Of a stretch of 10,788 bases of DNA, positions 1 through 7,866 are shown one piece after another. The notes below the pieces were generated by a model. The model was not told the DNA's origin and did no database searches. It saw nothing but the letters and a program-made list of their open reading frames with translations. The stretch lies in the NCBI GenBank assembly GCA_009700485.1, contig WLLZ01000057.1:1-10788 (forward strand). The letters are read 5' to 3'. The DNA comes from Actinomycetota bacterium (lineage in GTDB: Bacteria; Actinomycetota; Actinomycetes; S36-B12). The first letter of the stretch is position 1, and every line of letters starts with the position of its first letter. Both the position numbers and the translations under genes were made by a program.

Positions 1-627
1 CAGCCTTTGTTCACCCGATGTTCGGATAACAAGATCGGGATCTGGCTGGCCTTTTGTATAGAGATGCTCAGTGATGTGCTCGACGTCAATTATTTGGGCG
101 AGCTCATCAATACTCGTGCCCTGGCTGGCTTGCTCCTGAAGTAGCGCGCGTACGGCATCGACGACTTCACGGCGCCCGCCGTAACCCACCGCGATATTGA
201 CAAGTGACCCAGCGACATCGGCCGTTGCCTCCTGTGCCTCTTTCAGCATCCGAGCGGTGCGGTCTGGCAATAAATCCAAGGAACCGACCGGGTGGAGCCG
301 CCACCGGCCTTGGGTAACAAGGCCCGTCACGGTCTCTTCGATGATCTCAAGGAGTGCACCGAGCTCCGGCTCGGGGCGGCCTAGGTTGTCGGTAGATAGC
401 AGCCACAAAGTAACCACTTCGACGTCTACCTGATCGCACCAACCCAGAAAATCGACGATCTTCGCGGCCCCAGCGCGGTGGCCGGCCGAGGATGATGAGC
501 CCTGCGCGGTTGCCCAGCGCCGGTTGCCGTCGAGAATTACCCCAATATGCCGCGGGCGATCAGCCGCCGGAATCTGCCCCAGGAGATTGCGTTCATAGAC
601 GCCATATAGAAGATTTCGTAGACCCAC
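1..627 (-). CDS. uppS: Isoprenyl transferase, cis-prenyl diphosphate synthase (Rv1086-like), C-terminus cut by window edge
   Basis: This enzyme condenses isopentenyl diphosphate onto an allylic diphosphate in cis configuration, feeding polyprenyl lipid-carrier synthesis. Translating the minus strand from a GTG at 627-625 gives 209 codons open to the window edge. The catalytic motif DGNRRWA lies at residues 33-39 (D33 is the Mg-diphosphate aspartate), GHRAG at 49-53, LLSTDN at 76-81, YGGRREVVDAVRALL near 149-163, and PDPDLVIRTSGEQRL at the end. About 40-50 C-terminal residues are missing. The pattern matches, from memory, M. tuberculosis Rv1086, a short-chain Z-farnesyl diphosphate synthase, better than long-chain UppS, so the product chain length is uncertain and the symbol is family-level. 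An in-frame TAA at 639-637 leaves the GTG as the only good start. A GGAG lies 12 bases upstream, which is rather far. No clear terminator was seen in the 116-base gap to the upstream gene. Confidence 0.93.
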   Translation of the reverse strand, partial: MGLRNLLYGVYERNLLGQIPAADRPRHIGVILDGNRRWATAQGSSSSAGHRAGAAKIVDFLGWCDQVDVEVVTLWLLSTDNLGRPEPELGALLEIIEETVTGLVTQGRWRLHPVGSLDLLPDRTARMLKEAQEATADVAGSLVNIAVGYGGRREVVDAVRALLQEQASQGTSIDELAQIIDVEHITEHLYTKGQPDPDLVIRTSGEQRL

Positions 628-743
628 GAGGGCAGGTTACTCCGCTCGATCTCGAGAAGTGCGACTTATCGCTACAGCGGGCTGCACGTTGCTACCGCGG
701 CACGGGGCAATATGTCGCAGAAAGCCCGTAAACCCGAGGTATT

Positions 744-2768
744 TCATTCCGTAATTGACGCGACCTGTTTCGCTAACTCGACCGCTGAGGTCGTCGGGCG
801 CTGGCAGGTGAACCCCGTACACACATAGGCGGTGGGCAATTCGTCCAGAGCCGGTCTTTCGCGCAGTAGCGGCACACTGGAAAGTTCACCGGCAACACCC
901 AGCGCGGTAACCGCTCCCGGCGAAACTGACATCAGCGCGACATGATGCAAGGTGGTGGCGGTGGGGTCTGATGGCGCCCCGATTATCGCAATCTCCAACG
1001 GGCCGGCGAGTAATGCAGACGCCCCCGCTAAACCCCAACCGGCTGCCCTTGGCGAGCGCAATGCCAGAACTTTTGCCGCACCTAATGCGCGCTCTGCTAT
1101 CGCTCGATACTCCACGAGCCCGGTTAGCGCGGCAAAGGTAATGCACGCATTGGCGGTGGCAAACCAACCGGACGGCTCCGCATTGTCTGACGCGTCACGC
1201 GGACGACGCACCAGCGCCGGGGCGTCGTCGGCCGTATCAAAGAAACCACCGTCACCGTCAGCGAAATGCTGAATTGCAATATCAAGCAGCATGCCGGCTA
1301 AAACTAGCCACTCATCAGCGCCCGTAACTTGATAAAGCATTAGAAAACCTTCGGCCACACTGCCGTAGTCATCCAGCACACCATTATTGGTGCCGGCTCG
1401 ACCATCACGGGAGGTTCGGCACAGCCGGTCATCATCATGTGCACCCAAATGCACCGCGAGCAATAGGTCGGCAGCCCCCAAGGCGGCTTCAATCCACTCC
1501 GGTTCAGCGAACAGCGCACCTGCTTCAGCCAGGGCGGCAATCGCGAGCCCATTCCAGGCCGCCACCACTTTGTCATCGCGACCCGGGCGCACCCGTTCGG
1601 CCCTGGCCGCAAGCAGAGCCGAGCGCACTTGCTCCCACCGGGGTAAATCCTCGGGCTCATCTGGCAGCTGCAGGGTTGAAAGCCCATGCTCAAAGGTGCC
1701 CGGCTCGGTTACCACAAGTAACCCCGCGGCCCATTCGCCATCTTCAACGCCCAGCACGTCAATTAGCTGTTGGGGCGACCAGGCGTAGAACAAACCTTCA
1801 ACACCTTCACTATCGGCATCTAGTGCCGAAGCGAAGGCACCTTCCGGGGTTGTCATTTCACGCAGCAGAAACTCTGCAGTCTGGTGCACCACGCGCTCAG
1901 CCAGCGCCGATCCAGTCAAGCGCCACCAATGCGCATAAACACGCAGCAAGAGGGCATTGTCATAAAGCATCTTTTCAAAATGTGGCACCACCCAGTTCGC
2001 GTCCACCGAGTAACGAGCAAACCCACCACCTAGTTGATCAAAAAGCCCACCGCGCGCCATCGCCGATAGCGTTCTTTCGGCCATCGCTAAGGCGAATGCA
2101 TCATCGGTTCGTGCCGCCTCACGCAGGAGAAACTCAAGGAGCATGGACGGCGGAAACTTCGGTGCGCCACCAAAACCTCCCTGCGCCGAATCGAATTCGC
2201 GCTCGGTGGCTGCCACTGCCGCACGGAGGTCTGCAGCATCGGGTGGCCCGTCGTCTTGCATTGGCATAGTTCGTTCATTAATCGCGGTGATGATCCGCTG
2301 TCCCGCCGCCAATACCTCTTCGCGGCGCTGTGTCCAAGAATCAGTAATCGCCGAAAGTAACTGAGGGAACGAGGGCAAGCCATGCCGTGGAGTCGGTGGA
2401 AAATAGGTGCCCGCATAGAACGGGTGGGCTTCATGGTCCAGTATCACCGTCATCGGCCAGCCTCCATGGCCGGTCATCGCCACCGTGACGCCCATATAAA
2501 CCGAATCGATATCCGGGCGCTCCTCGCGATCAACCTTGATCGACACGAAGTTCGCATTCAAGTAGTCCGCGATGGCCTGATCCTCAAATGATTCGTGGGC
2601 CATGACATGACACCAGTGGCAAGCGGAATAGCCAATCGACAGGAAAATCGGTACATCACGACGACGCGCCTCGTCGAATGCCGCTTCGGACCACTCCCAC
2701 CAGTCAACCGGGTTGTCGGCATGCTGAAGGAGATAGGGACTCGTCGAATCACTTAAACGGTTGACCAC
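744..2768 (-). CDS. YyaL/DUF255 family protein: thioredoxin-fold domain plus alpha/alpha-barrel domain
   Basis: This 674-residue protein matches the YyaL/SPATA20 family in length and layout. The N-terminus has the hallmark SPYLLQHADNPVDWW at residues 10-24. A thioredoxin-like domain follows with CHWC at 50-53 and the GGWPMTV segment near 102-108. The C-terminal half is the six-hairpin-like helical barrel, shown by GGFGGAPKFP (197-206) and the family signature GGGFARYSVD...VPHFEKMLYDN (247-271). No signal peptide is visible, so it is probably cytoplasmic. The family's biochemical role is unsettled; redox and sugar or cellobiose-related activities have been discussed, and I do not assign one. 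The start is a GTG (2768-2766) with GAAGGTG ending four bases upstream. It begins 16 bases after the aminotransferase stop, so co-transcription is likely. Proximity to the prenyl synthase resembles the mycobacterial Rv1084-Rv1086 arrangement as I recall it. Confidence 0.93.
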   Translation of the reverse strand: MVNRLSDSTSPYLLQHADNPVDWWEWSEAAFDEARRRDVPIFLSIGYSACHWCHVMAHESFEDQAIADYLNANFVSIKVDREERPDIDSVYMGVTVAMTGHGGWPMTVILDHEAHPFYAGTYFPPTPRHGLPSFPQLLSAITDSWTQRREEVLAAGQRIITAINERTMPMQDDGPPDAADLRAAVAATEREFDSAQGGFGGAPKFPPSMLLEFLLREAARTDDAFALAMAERTLSAMARGGLFDQLGGGFARYSVDANWVVPHFEKMLYDNALLLRVYAHWWRLTGSALAERVVHQTAEFLLREMTTPEGAFASALDADSEGVEGLFYAWSPQQLIDVLGVEDGEWAAGLLVVTEPGTFEHGLSTLQLPDEPEDLPRWEQVRSALLAARAERVRPGRDDKVVAAWNGLAIAALAEAGALFAEPEWIEAALGAADLLLAVHLGAHDDDRLCRTSRDGRAGTNNGVLDDYGSVAEGFLMLYQVTGADEWLVLAGMLLDIAIQHFADGDGGFFDTADDAPALVRRPRDASDNAEPSGWFATANACITFAALTGLVEYRAIAERALGAAKVLALRSPRAAGWGLAGASALLAGPLEIAIIGAPSDPTATTLHHVALMSVSPGAVTALGVAGELSSVPLLRERPALDELPTAYVCTGFTCQRPTTSAVELAKQVASITE

Positions 2769-2784
2769 GATGCACCTTCAGCTC

Positions 2785-4212
2785 TTAAGCCCGCAGAGCC
2801 TGCGCTAGTTCGTCAAAGCCATCAACCATCAATTGCATGTCTGCAGCGGTATGTGCGAGCGAAACCAACCACTGCTCGTCAAGGCCGGGAGGCGTCAAAA
2901 TACCGCGGTTGACCCCCCACAGCCAGCTCAGTTCAGCGGCCCCAAAATCGGTGCGCTTGTAGTCACGGTAGGTGCGTACCGGGGTCGTTGACCAAGTGAT
3001 CGCACCCTTAACGCCGAAGCCCACGGTATGTGCCGGCAGTTCGTGGCGCAAAATAATTTCGTCTACGGCGCGCAGCGCACCTTCATTCACGAATTCGGCG
3101 GCAGCGAGGGCCTCCGCGGTGCAAATATCATCTACGGCAGCGGCAGCGGCCATTACGAGCGGGTTACCGTTATAAGTGCCGAAGTGCGGCATCCGGCCAT
3201 CGGTTACCGCCGCCATCACCTCCGCCCGACCGCCAAAAGCCGCCAGCGGTAACCCGCCGCCAATGCTCTTTGCGAGGCAGACTAAATCTGGTGTGACTCC
3301 GAGACGCTGCGAAGCCCCACCGTAACCGGCGGTGAGCCCGGTCTTCACCTCGTCGAAAACCAACAGGACACCGTGCGCGTCACAGGCCGCACGAACCCCG
3401 GCAAGATACCCAGCGTCTGGAACCACAATAGAAATATTTTCGAGCACCGGCTCCATCACCACCGCTGCAATCTCGTCACCGTGGGCGCTCAAGATTTCAA
3501 CAAGTCGCTCAAGATTGTTGTAAGGCACTACGTGAACCGTGCCGGCCTCAACATCAAATGGCACGACCGGGGTTGGGAAGCCTTCCGGGCCAGCTTCGGC
3601 AACAGCAGGTTTGACGGAAACAGCCAGCCCGTCATACCCGCCGTGATACCCGCCCTCGATCTTCACAATTGCATGGCGGTGGGTGTAGGCCCGTGCAGTG
3701 CGAACGGCATACATGGTGGCCTCGGTGCCTGAGTTGGCGAAGCGCACTAGGCCAAGGCCGAACCGGCGTTGGAACCGCTCAGCAACCTCGGTGGCAGAAG
3801 GTGAAGGGGTAACAAACAACGTACCTGTTTCAAGTGCCTGGGTTACGGCGGCAACAACGCCAGGGTTTAGGTGGCCAACCAACATGGCGCCAAAACCCAT
3901 TGAAAGGTCGAGTAGTGGTCGTCCGTCAACATCCTTTAACCAGGCACCTTTGCCTGATTCGATAGCGATCGGATACGGATCCCAGTGTTGGAATGAGGAC
4001 GGCACCCCGAGTGGCAACGACCCGGTTGCGCGGGCATGGTGAGCCGCTGAGCCACCGGTGGTCGCGGCGAATCGCTCCCACTCACTATCAAGCAACGCTT
4101 GCACCCGAGCCGGGTCGACCGGCAAAGATGCACTAGTTGGCACACTTCGCCAGGTGGCTGGGTCATGTGGCGGCCAGTGGGTAGCCAGGGCGGGTGAAGT
4201 GATCGTTGACAT
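2785..4212 (-). CDS. Class III PLP-dependent aminotransferase, glutamate-1-semialdehyde aminomutase-like
   Basis: This 475-residue cytoplasmic enzyme has the fold-type I class III layout. NSGTEA (160-165) is the phosphate-binding turn, FDEVKTG (286-292) holds the aspartate D287 that contacts the PLP ring nitrogen, CLAKSIGGGLP (312-322) holds the Schiff-base lysine K315, and GTYNGNPL (345-352) corresponds to the TLSGNPL motif of HemL. It resembles HemL but has about 50 extra N-terminal residues and departs from HemL at several motifs. I therefore call it a HemL-like aminotransferase of unknown substrate rather than the haem pathway enzyme. The frame extends to a TTG at 4248, but the ATG at 4212-4210 has a GGAG nine bases upstream and is preferred. 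It is the first gene of a probable minus-strand operon with the YyaL-type gene and diverges from the YqhA-family gene. Confidence 0.88.
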   Translation of the reverse strand: MSTITSPALATHWPPHDPATWRSVPTSASLPVDPARVQALLDSEWERFAATTGGSAAHHARATGSLPLGVPSSFQHWDPYPIAIESGKGAWLKDVDGRPLLDLSMGFGAMLVGHLNPGVVAAVTQALETGTLFVTPSPSATEVAERFQRRFGLGLVRFANSGTEATMYAVRTARAYTHRHAIVKIEGGYHGGYDGLAVSVKPAVAEAGPEGFPTPVVPFDVEAGTVHVVPYNNLERLVEILSAHGDEIAAVVMEPVLENISIVVPDAGYLAGVRAACDAHGVLLVFDEVKTGLTAGYGGASQRLGVTPDLVCLAKSIGGGLPLAAFGGRAEVMAAVTDGRMPHFGTYNGNPLVMAAAAAVDDICTAEALAAAEFVNEGALRAVDEIILRHELPAHTVGFGVKGAITWSTTPVRTYRDYKRTDFGAAELSWLWGVNRGILTPPGLDEQWLVSLAHTAADMQLMVDGFDELAQALRA

Positions 4213-4293
4213 ATCGCACAGCTCCAAGGTAGGACCGAAATTCGGCAACTGACAATGATGCTAGTCCGGTCAGGCGCCCGGGGCCTCAACGGC

Positions 4294-4299
4294 TAACGT
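4294..4299 (+). promoter_or_regulatory. Candidate -10 element for a leaderless yqhA-family transcript
   Basis: TAACGT fits the actinobacterial -10 pattern TANNNT and ends six bases before the ATG at 4306, the spacing at which transcription would begin on the start codon itself. No Shine-Dalgarno sequence is visible before this ATG, which agrees with a leaderless message. The rest of the 93-base divergent region (4213-4305) must also carry the promoter of the minus-strand aminotransferase gene. A minus-strand TAGCAT at 4263-4258 is a weak candidate, with no convincing -35 at normal spacing. Only sequence resemblance supports either call. Confidence 0.35.
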
Positions 4300-4305
4300 T
4301 GGCCC

Positions 4306-4761
4306 ATGCGCCGACTCATTGAACTGTCCCGATACGTGGTCGCGGTGCCCGCAATTGGGACCATCATCGGATCATTTGTCTTGATGGTCCTCGGGGTCTG
4401 GGAAATTGGGGTTTCGATTGTCAACCTCGTCAACCACTCGGTCACTGTCAAGCAATCCGTAGTTGGGATCTTGACCGCCGTGGATACCTTGCTTCTAGCA
4501 ACAGTGCTGTTGGTGATTGGGTATGGGCTGTACGAGCTGTTCGTCGACAGTGCAGTTCAGCTACCTGCTTGGCTAGAAATCCGTTCCCTCGATGACTTGA
4601 AAAGCAAACTAATTGGTGTTGTAGTCGCGATCATCGCGGTGGTTTTTCTTGGTTATTTGGTTGACGTTAATGATCCGAGTGAGATCCTCTACATCGGGGC
4701 CGGGGCCGGAGCGCTCGTAATCGGACTGGCCGCATTCACCTATGCCACGCGTAAGAATTAA
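4306..4761 (+). CDS. YqhA/UPF0114 family integral membrane protein
   Basis: This 151-residue protein has four hydrophobic segments, at about 11-33, 55-80, 103-120 and 126-146. The recognisable family core is AVDTLLLATVLLVIGYGLYELF (58-79) followed by LPAWLEIRSLDDLKSKL (86-102), which matches the UPF0114/YqhA pattern of a transmembrane helix, a short link with an SLDDLK motif, and another helix. The family has no firmly established function that I can cite, and the protein is slightly shorter than many members. The ATG at 4306 lacks a ribosome binding site, and a TANNNT hexamer sits six bases before it. The methyltransferase gene starts eight bases after its stop, so the two are probably co-transcribed, though nothing in their sequences shows a shared pathway. 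Confidence 0.87.
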   Translation: MRRLIELSRYVVAVPAIGTIIGSFVLMVLGVWEIGVSIVNLVNHSVTVKQSVVGILTAVDTLLLATVLLVIGYGLYELFVDSAVQLPAWLEIRSLDDLKSKLIGVVVAIIAVVFLGYLVDVNDPSEILYIGAGAGALVIGLAAFTYATRKN

Positions 4762-4769
4762 CGAAGTTC

Positions 4770-5378
4770 ATGGGCGCAGCCACACAGGAGCCTCGCTGGT
4801 TCACCGAAACTGACGCTGACCACTCTCAGTCATACATCGACCGCATGCGCGCGCTGGCCGCCGAAGGTACCGACCTAGGTGGCGAAGCCCGCCTGATCGA
4901 TGCCATGGTGGAGCGCGGTTCGCGCATTTTGGATGCGGGCTGTGGCCCCGGTCGGGTGGGTGCCGTGCTGCATGCATGCGGGCACGAGGTTGTCGGCGTC
5001 GACGTCGATCCTGAGTTGATTGCCGCTGCCATTGCCGATCACGTCGGCCCAACTTGGCTAATTTCTGACCTTAGTGAACTGGACCTTGCAAACCAGGGGC
5101 AAATTGAGCCATTTGATGCCGCGGTAATTGCCGGCAATGTGCTCGCCTTTGTCGCCTCGGGCACCGAGCAGCGGGTACTCACCCGCATTGCCCAGCATTT
5201 GAAGCCGGATGGCTTTGCTGTTGTTGGGTTCCATACTGATAGGTACGACATGGACGAATTCGATAAGCACCTAGCCGGTGCCGGATTCGCGCTTGAACAC
5301 CGCTTCGCCACCTGGGATCTACGCCCCTGGCGCATTGACGCAGATTTCGCCGTAAGCGTGCTGCGCCTACCGAGTTAG
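4770..5378 (+). CDS. Class I SAM-dependent methyltransferase, substrate unknown
   Basis: The 202-residue product has a Rossmann-like methyltransferase core. Motif I, ILDAGCGPGRVG, is at residues 53-64 and binds S-adenosylmethionine. VVGVDVD (74-80) ends strand 2 with D78 as the likely ribose-hydroxyl ligand. SDLSELDL (99-106) and FDAAVIAGNVLAF (115-127) correspond to the adenine-contacting and motif IV regions, and LKPDGFAVVGF (144-154) is the usual strand-5 turn. There is no membrane segment or extra substrate domain, so it is likely cytoplasmic with a small-molecule or protein target that cannot be named. The start is ATG with only a weak GAAG upstream, eight bases after the YqhA-family stop, so translational coupling is plausible. 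A 98-base gap separates it from the transporter operon. Confidence 0.88.
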   Translation: MGAATQEPRWFTETDADHSQSYIDRMRALAAEGTDLGGEARLIDAMVERGSRILDAGCGPGRVGAVLHACGHEVVGVDVDPELIAAAIADHVGPTWLISDLSELDLANQGQIEPFDAAVIAGNVLAFVASGTEQRVLTRIAQHLKPDGFAVVGFHTDRYDMDEFDKHLAGAGFALEHRFATWDLRPWRIDADFAVSVLRLPS

Positions 5379-5419
5379 TCAACCATCAGCAATTTAGTCA
5401 GGCCTTCGAGAATAAGGTG

Positions 5420-5446
5420 CGTGGTCCCGGACTTCACGAGTAAAGT
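5420..5446 (+). promoter_or_regulatory. Candidate promoter and operator-like inverted repeat upstream of livG
   Basis: CGTGGTCC (5420-5427) and GGACTTCACG (5429-5438) are imperfect inverted repeats: the right arm reads CGTGAAGTCC in reverse complement, identical except for two inserted bases. The repeat is followed at once by TAAAGT (5441-5446), which fits a TANNNT -10 element, so a bound regulator would cover the -35 zone. No good -35 hexamer is visible. The start codon lies 30 bases downstream and has its own GGGGGAGG ribosome binding site. This is the only non-coding stretch before the operon, so its main promoter should be here, but the exact elements are inferred. Confidence 0.3.
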
Positions 5447-5476
5447 GACGCGATTCGTCTCATTGGGGGAGGTCCG

Positions 5477-6265
5477 GTGAAGTACTTTCTTCCGCTGACC
5501 GATCCCATTTTGGAAATGGTCGATATCAGCGTCAAGTTAAGCGGGCTGCAAATCCTCGATAGCGTGAGCATCGGGGTGCCCCAAGGCACGGTTACTGGAC
5601 TCATCGGGCCCAACGGCGCGGGCAAGACGACCGTCTTCAACGTCATTAGTGGATTCATCACCGCCGACTCCGGATATCTCAAGGTTGATGGTAAGAAGCA
5701 AAAGCATGTGCAACCCCATCACCTGACGAAGAAGGGTATCGCCCGAACTTTGCAGGGAGTCGGACTCTTCCCAACCATGAGCGCCCTCGAAAATGTCATG
5801 ATCGGCGGCTCATCGCAGGTGCGTAGCGGGATCATCGCGCAGGCACTAGCCATGCCTTGGACAGATGTGGAGCAGAACCGATTGCGTGCGCAATCCATGG
5901 CAGTACTCGGTGAGCTCAATATCGCCGACGCGGCTAATAGGTTGCCCGGTGAACTTCCCTACCCCATCCAAAAACGCGTCGCACTCGCGCGAGCCCTAGT
6001 TAGTGACCCACAGGTACTACTCCTAGACGAGCCAGCAGGTGGCATTAGCGCGGCAGATATTTCTGAGTTGGCAGACCTGATTCGAAGTTGGGTACCTAAG
6101 CGCACAGTCCTACTCGTAGAACACCACATGGAATTAGTCATGGAAGTCTGCGACCTAATTTGGGTTCTTGATGCCGGCAAGGTAATTGCCGCCGGAACTC
6201 CCGATGAAGTCCGCCGAAACCCCGCCGTGCTGGCTGCTTATCTCGGTGAAGATGGAGCAACCTGA
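5477..6265 (+). CDS. livG: ABC transporter ATP-binding protein, LivG type, with altered signature motif
   Basis: One of the two cytoplasmic ATPases of a HAAT/Liv-type importer, 262 residues. Walker A is GPNGAGKTT (44-52), the Q-loop glutamine is Q93 in ARTLQGVGLFP, Walker B is VLLLDEP (180-186, D184 and E185), and the switch histidine is H216 in LLVEHHMELVME, a LivG hallmark. The signature reads LPYPIQKR (160-167). LivG proteins usually have LSYGQQ or LPYG-Q there, so proline P163 (codon 5963-5965) replaces the glycine equivalent to the fourth position of LSGGQ. The rest of the frame is intact and well conserved. The start is GTG, preceded by GGGGGAGG, and adds about ten residues before the usual LivG beginning. 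The stop overlaps the livF start by one base. It is the first gene of the transporter operon. Confidence 0.92.
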   Translation: MKYFLPLTDPILEMVDISVKLSGLQILDSVSIGVPQGTVTGLIGPNGAGKTTVFNVISGFITADSGYLKVDGKKQKHVQPHHLTKKGIARTLQGVGLFPTMSALENVMIGGSSQVRSGIIAQALAMPWTDVEQNRLRAQSMAVLGELNIADAANRLPGELPYPIQKRVALARALVSDPQVLLLDEPAGGISAADISELADLIRSWVPKRTVLLVEHHMELVMEVCDLIWVLDAGKVIAAGTPDEVRRNPAVLAAYLGEDGAT

Positions 6266-6969
6266 TGCTCACAATTACCGACCTGTCAGTAAACTACGGC
6301 GCCGTCCAAGCCCTTTCCAGCGTCTCCATCGAAGTGCCAAAAGGCGAGGTGACCGCGGTCATCGGAGCCAATGGGGCCGGCAAGTCAACGCTCATGCGCA
6401 CTTTGTCCGGATTAGTTAAGCCAGGATCCGGCGGTGCAACTGTTGGCGGAGTAACAATCACCGGCCGCAAACCCGAAGATATTGTCCGCCTTGGCGTCTC
6501 TCTCGTGCCCGAAGGCCGATCCACCATCCCGGAGTTAACCGTCGAAGAAAATCTACGCCTTGGCGGTCTCTGGCGCGACAAAGCAGAGCGCAACTCAACG
6601 CATGCGCAAGTTTTTGACTTATTCCCGGTGCTTGCGCAACGACGCAAGATGCGAGCCGACACACTAAGTGGCGGTGAACGTCAGCAACTTGCAATTGGCC
6701 GGGCCCTGATGTCGGACCCACGGGTGCTACTACTTGATGAACCCTCACTTGGCCTAGCACCACTCATCGTCACGCAGATTCTCGAACTCGTGAGTCGACT
6801 CGCCCGCGAATCAGACCTAGCTGTACTGCTAGTTGAGCAAAACGCCGTAACCGCCTTACGCGTTGCCACTACCGGCGTCGTACTAAACCTCGGCAAAGTA
6901 GTGATGGTCGGCAGTGGCGCAGAAATCGCTTCAGATGAACAACTTCGACAAGCCTACTTGGGCTATTAG
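6265..6969 (+). CDS. livF: ABC transporter ATP-binding protein, LivF type
   Basis: Second ATPase of the importer, 234 residues, the usual LivF length. Walker A is GANGAGKST (34-42), the family-specific VPEGR is at 81-85 followed by LTVEENL, and the signature is a canonical LSGGERQ (134-140). Walker B is VLLLDEP (154-160) with the D-loop SLGLAP, and the switch position is glutamine (LLVEQN, Q192) rather than histidine, which is normal for LivF. It should pair with LivG, so one composite ATP site uses this intact signature and the other uses the altered LivG signature. The ATG overlaps the livG TGA in TGATG, and a GGAG lies seven bases upstream inside livG, both typical of translational coupling. 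Confidence 0.95.
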   Translation: MLTITDLSVNYGAVQALSSVSIEVPKGEVTAVIGANGAGKSTLMRTLSGLVKPGSGGATVGGVTITGRKPEDIVRLGVSLVPEGRSTIPELTVEENLRLGGLWRDKAERNSTHAQVFDLFPVLAQRRKMRADTLSGGERQQLAIGRALMSDPRVLLLDEPSLGLAPLIVTQILELVSRLARESDLAVLLVEQNAVTALRVATTGVVLNLGKVVMVGSGAEIASDEQLRQAYLGY

Positions 6970-6979
6970 GAGGTGACAC

Positions 6980-7858
6980 ATGACAACATTCATTGACTAC
7001 CTTCTAGGTGGCCTTGGATCGGGCGCGATTATTGCGCTGATGGCACTCGCCTTAGTCCTTATTTGGCGTTCAACTCGTGTGGTCAACTTTGCGCAAGTCG
7101 GGCAGGCGATGTTCACAACCTTCATCGCACTTTCTATTCAGACCTGGACCGGCTCTTGGTATGTCGCCCTGATCGGGGCTTTGGCCGCCGGCGCGGTACT
7201 TGGGGTGATTGTTCAATACCTAGTACTTCGCCCGGTAAAAAGAAGTGACACATCCGGTGCAATCATCGCAACGTTTGGTGTGCTCATCGCACTACAGGCT
7301 GCGGCAGGCATGATTTGGCCAGGTGGCAGCCAGGCATTCCCGCAACCATTTAACAACTCCGGTATCGAGTTTGCCGGCCGAGTCTGGCCGATCTCGATCT
7401 ATGATTTCGTGGTCATCGGGATCACCGCATTGCTTGTTCTTGGCCTAACCCTGCTCTTCACCAAGACCTCACTTGGACTGTCAATGCGCGCAGCCGCATT
7501 TAATCCTGAGGTAGCCAGGCTATCTGGCGTGCGGGTATCGCGTGTCTTGACTTTCGGCTGGGCGTTGGCTGGGTCAGTTGGCGCGGTTGCCGGCGTGTTG
7601 GTTGCCCCTGTTTCAACAATTTCACCGAATAGCTTCGACATCCTCCTAGTTTTCGCTTTTGTCGCCGCCGTTATTGGCGGCCTAGACTCTTTGATAGGAG
7701 CCATTTCAATTGGTGTCTTCACCGGGTTAGTTATTTCACTTGTCTCGGGCTACAGCGACTCTGGGAATGCACCGGTGGTGGCGTTGTTGTTGCTGGCCCT
7801 GAATTTGATTCTCAAGCCTGAAGGCATCTTCAGCCACCATAAAGCTCGATCGGTCTAG
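6980..7858 (+). CDS. livH: Branched-chain-type ABC transporter permease, LivH type
   Basis: Membrane half of the importer pore, 292 residues with roughly eight hydrophobic segments. LivH hallmarks are the N-terminal GLGSGAIIALMALALVLIW, RVVNFAQ near residues 34-39, VLRPV near 82-86, the cytoplasmic coupling segment LGLSMRAAAFNPEVARLSGV, and AFVAAVIGGLDSLIGA near the C-terminus. The familiar NFAQG has valine (NFAQV), a minor change. It lies 10 bases after livF, and a full AGGAGGTGA ribosome binding site (6968-6976) overlaps the livF stop, predicting strong translation. It should pair with LivM. Confidence 0.94.
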   Translation: MTTFIDYLLGGLGSGAIIALMALALVLIWRSTRVVNFAQVGQAMFTTFIALSIQTWTGSWYVALIGALAAGAVLGVIVQYLVLRPVKRSDTSGAIIATFGVLIALQAAAGMIWPGGSQAFPQPFNNSGIEFAGRVWPISIYDFVVIGITALLVLGLTLLFTKTSLGLSMRAAAFNPEVARLSGVRVSRVLTFGWALAGSVGAVAGVLVAPVSTISPNSFDILLVFAFVAAVIGGLDSLIGAISIGVFTGLVISLVSGYSDSGNAPVVALLLLALNLILKPEGIFSHHKARSV

Positions 7859-7866
7859 GGGCGAGC

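Noticed and set aside
1439..2269. Plus-strand open frame of 276 codons opposite the YyaL-type gene
   Set aside because: Its Arg/Pro/His-rich composition has no recognisable motif, while the minus strand here encodes the conserved YyaL signature.
2785..4212. Assignment as hemL, the haem pathway glutamate-1-semialdehyde aminomutase
   Set aside because: It has an N-terminal extension and altered motifs (CLAKSIGGG, TYNGNPL), and no haem biosynthesis gene is nearby.
4213..4248. Extended N-terminus of the aminotransferase from a TTG at 4248
   Set aside because: The extra 12 residues need a TTG without a ribosome binding site; the ATG at 4212 has a well-placed GGAG.
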